NCBI RefSeq assembly: GCF_003441595.1
Contig: NZ_CP031848.1
Span: 2,170,001-2,234,000 of the forward strand
Length of the DNA: 64,000 nt
Source of the DNA: Marinobacter sp. Arc7-DN-1
GTDB taxonomy: Bacteria > Pseudomonadota > Gammaproteobacteria > Pseudomonadales > Oleiphilaceae
Direction of reading: 5' to 3'
The first letter of the stretch is position 1. Each line of letters opens with the position of its first letter. The notes under the pieces were generated by a model, which was given only the letters and a program-made list of their open reading frames with translations, made no database searches and was not told the DNA's origin. Below are positions 61,962 through 64,000 of the stretch, piece after piece. The translations under genes and the position numbers were made by a program.

Positions 61962-63020
61962 ATGGCAAAAGACATCAAGATTTCGATAAGAAACCTGTTC
62001 AAGATCTTCGGCCCCACTCCGGATGTGGCGCTTGAGTATGTTCGCCAGGGCATGAACAAGGCCGATCTGCTGGAGCAGCAGAAACACGTTCTTGGCCTGA
62101 GGGACATCAATGTGGATATGCACGATGGCGAAATCACCGTGATCATGGGGCTCTCGGGTTCCGGGAAATCGACTCTGATCCGGCACCTGAACCGCCTGAT
62201 TGATCCAACCGCTGGCGAGATCCGGGTCGACGGTGAGGACATCATGAACTTTAGCGAAGAACAGCTTCGTCAGCTCCGACGGGAGCGCATGTCCATGGTA
62301 TTCCAGAAATTCGCCCTGCTTCCCCACAAGACCGTTCTGGAGAACGCGGGGATGGCCAAGGATATCCGCGGCTACACCACATCGGACTTCGAAGCCGATG
62401 CCAGGAAATGGCTGGCCCGGGTTGGCCTTGAAGGTAACGAATACCAGTATCCGCACCAGTTGTCTGGCGGCATGCAACAGCGCGTGGGCATTGCCCGGGC
62501 GCTGGTTTCCGACGCACCGATCATGCTGATGGACGAAGCTTTTTCAGCGCTGGACCCACTGATCCGTTCAGACATGCAGGACCTGCTGCTGGCACTGCAG
62601 GAAGAGCTGAAAAAAACCATCGTGTTCATCACCCACGATCTGGATGAAGCCCTGAAACTGGCCGACCACCTGGTAATTCTCAAGGACGGTGAAATCGTCC
62701 AGCAAGGTGATCCACAGGAGATACTGATCAACCCGGGCGATCCGTATATTGTCGACTTCATCAGTGATATTAACCGGGCACGGGTTCTCAGGGTACGTTC
62801 AGTGATGGGCCCGCCAGATTCCCGTGAAGCCACCTATGCTGGCGACATCTCGGAGAAAGATAATCTGGAGTCGGTGCTCCTGAAATCCGGCGGCGATATG
62901 TCTCTGAATTACCGGGTAATGCGGGACCAGGAGCATGTAGGCACCCTGCACATGAAAGACCTCGCCCTTGCACTGGTACCGACCCCGGCCTCAGAAGACC
63001 GGAGTAAAAGCGCAGCCTGA
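61962..63020 (+). CDS. ABC ATPase for quaternary amines (ProV type)
   Basis: 352 residues. Walker A GLSGSGKSTLIRHLNRL, Q-loop MVFQKFALLPHKTVLEN, signature LSGGMQQRVGIARAL, Walker B IMLMDEAFSALDP, and switch His in ITHDLDEALKLAD. The N-terminal extension FKIFGPTPDVALEYVRQGM is typical of ProV/OpuAA. The C-terminal part is shorter than in ProV with two CBS motifs (about 400 residues), so osmotic sensing by CBS may be reduced. Lies 10 bases after the permease gene. Confidence 0.93.
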   Translation: MAKDIKISIRNLFKIFGPTPDVALEYVRQGMNKADLLEQQKHVLGLRDINVDMHDGEITVIMGLSGSGKSTLIRHLNRLIDPTAGEIRVDGEDIMNFSEEQLRQLRRERMSMVFQKFALLPHKTVLENAGMAKDIRGYTTSDFEADARKWLARVGLEGNEYQYPHQLSGGMQQRVGIARALVSDAPIMLMDEAFSALDPLIRSDMQDLLLALQEELKKTIVFITHDLDEALKLADHLVILKDGEIVQQGDPQEILINPGDPYIVDFISDINRARVLRVRSVMGPPDSREATYAGDISEKDNLESVLLKSGGDMSLNYRVMRDQEHVGTLHMKDLALALVPTPASEDRSKSAA

Positions 63021-63104
63021 ACGCCGCCGCAGGGTTACAAAACCGCTGCCAGGGTCTATGATCAAGGTAAAGCCGACCCCCTTCGGCACACCGGCTTTCC
63101 AACC

Positions 63105-63944
63105 ATGTCAAGAGCCCTGGTTCTGTGTTTTACGCTCATCCTGGTCGCCTGCTCACAGTCAGAGGACCCATCAACACTGGTTCCGGAAGTGGCTGCAAAG
63201 GCGAGTGAAACTTCCCCGGCGGCCCGCGCAACGCAACCCCGCCAGAAGATCATTATTGGCGCAGATCCGTGGTGCCCCCACAACTGTGAAGCCGGCTCAG
63301 ACCGTGAGGGTTACATGGTTGATATCGCCAGGGAAGTCTTTGCGCTGGCCGGAGTCGATGTCGAGTACGTCAATATGAGCTGGGCCCGGGCGATTCAGCA
63401 GGCCCGTGACGGGTACATTGATGGTGTTGTCGGGGCCTTACACGGCGATGTACCGGATTTTGTCTTCCCGGAGGAGGCTACCGGCCACACGGCGACGGCC
63501 CTGTATACCCATCCGGATAACGCCTGGAATTACAGAGGCACAGACTCTCTCAGCGATCTGACCCTGCTGGCCATCAACGGCTATTCCTATTCACCCGAGC
63601 TTGATGCCTACATTGCAGAACATCAGGATGATCCCGGAAAGGTCTGGATACTGTCCGGACCGGCTCCCCTCAGCCGGGCAATCGAATTACTGGACAAACA
63701 CCGTTCGGATGTTTTCCCGGAAGACCGCGAGGTCATGGAGTTGGCACTGCAGCAGCAGGGGAACCCTATAGCCCTGCGGATGACTGATGTGATACACCAA
63801 GCCCCGATCTACATCGCGTTCTCTCCGGGGAACCAGGACTCAGAAGAGCTCAGTGACCTTCTTTCAGAAGGGACACGAGCCCTGAAGAAATCCGGGCGGA
63901 TAGAGCAGATTATGGCCCGCTACGGGCTTACATGGCCGGAGTGA
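63105..63944 (+). CDS. lipoprotein with amino-acid-type substrate-binding domain
   Basis: 279 residues. Lipoprotein signal with lipobox LVAC (Cys at residue 16), a Ser/Ala-rich linker, then a SBP_bac_3 domain from about residue 45 (IIIGADPWCPHNCEAGSDRE, GYMVDIAREVFALAGVDVEY, and DGVVGALHGDVPDFVFPEEA). Two Cys in WCPHNC may form a disulfide. It binds a small ligand in the periplasm; no transporter gene adjoins directly, so it may be a sensor or an orphan binding protein. The end overlaps an open frame on the other strand (63920-64000). Confidence 0.82.
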   Translation: MSRALVLCFTLILVACSQSEDPSTLVPEVAAKASETSPAARATQPRQKIIIGADPWCPHNCEAGSDREGYMVDIAREVFALAGVDVEYVNMSWARAIQQARDGYIDGVVGALHGDVPDFVFPEEATGHTATALYTHPDNAWNYRGTDSLSDLTLLAINGYSYSPELDAYIAEHQDDPGKVWILSGPAPLSRAIELLDKHRSDVFPEDREVMELALQQQGNPIALRMTDVIHQAPIYIAFSPGNQDSEELSDLLSEGTRALKKSGRIEQIMARYGLTWPE

Positions 63945-64000
63945 AAAGCCCGAATCGTATCGCCTTCCGGCGTGGACAGACGCAACTCCCCTTTTCGCCC
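63920..64000 (-). CDS. C-terminal end of a gene beyond the window, possibly biotin ligase BirA
   Basis: The last 26 codons read KGELRLSTPEGDTIRAFHSG and HVSP before TAG. A Gly-x-Leu-x-Leu strand, a short turn and a final GxVS resemble the small C-terminal domain of BirA (GALLL...GEISL), but this is too short to be sure. It overlaps the 3' end of the lipoprotein gene by 25 bases; convergent overlaps also occur elsewhere in this window. Confidence 0.3.
   Translation of the reverse strand, partial: GRKGELRLSTPEGDTIRAFHSGHVSP

Overview
This window looks like chromosomal DNA of a marine gammaproteobacterium close to Marinobacter. I infer this from the gene neighbourhoods surA-lptD-amgK-murU-djlA-like and rpe-gph-trpEGDC, from many Pseudomonas/Marinobacter-type proteins, and from an even, GC-rich base composition. 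I saw no phage, plasmid, integron, CRISPR array or rRNA/tRNA gene.

Layout. 1-1185: 5' part of isocitrate lyase. 1465-7485: membrane transport block, with a duplicated DUF1538 membrane protein that overlaps a PII-like gene and a CBS gene, then a CASTOR/POLLUX-type channel and a SulP anion transporter. 7598-10494: small DNA-binding-like protein behind a perfect palindrome, ChaN lipoprotein, GH84 enzyme, helical protein. 10643-13658: TRAP transporter dctPQM. 13903-16340: CFA-synthase-like methyltransferase plus flavoprotein (lipid modification). 16441-19725: disulfide oxidoreductase, LysE exporter and a DAHP synthase gene preceded by an aromatic leader peptide and attenuator. 20078-26935: secretin N-domain protein, J-domain protein, RND efflux pair, AraC regulator. 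27049-30638: c-di-GMP enzyme, a damaged chemoreceptor gene, DUF3301. 30778-32806: secreted lipase and its foldase. 32886-34872: two-component pair encoded tail to tail. 35082-38736: phosphate-binding/OmpA fusion, aminotransferase, inositol monophosphatase family. 38737-39161: a nest of repeats. 39162-51460: slmA, thiGS, DUF423, apaH-rsmA-pdxA-surA-lptD (envelope and housekeeping) and divergent amgK-murU (MurNAc recycling). 51578-57103: rpe-gph-trpE-trpG-trpD-trpC. 57253-59432: DUF4202, GST, alpha/beta hydrolase. 59850-63944: betaine/choline-type ABC importer and a lipoprotein binding protein.

The most unusual signal is a family of four elements of about 110 bp (38784-38895, 39007-39116, 56145-56256, 57117-57227). 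Each has a related 53-56 bp core that can fold into two small hairpins. Each core is enclosed by 28-29 bp inverted-repeat arms whose sequence differs from copy to copy while pairing is kept at 28 or 29 of 28-29 positions. One copy sits inside the trp operon between trpD and trpC. The second notable signal is a 19-residue leader peptide with nine aromatic residues upstream of the DAHP synthase gene, with a terminator and a visible alternative pairing, so transcription attenuation by aromatic amino acids is likely. Others are the DUF1538/PII/CBS operon, the palindrome in front of a 59-residue protein, a NarL-like 7-2-7 site before dctP, and the internal deletion in the chemoreceptor gene.
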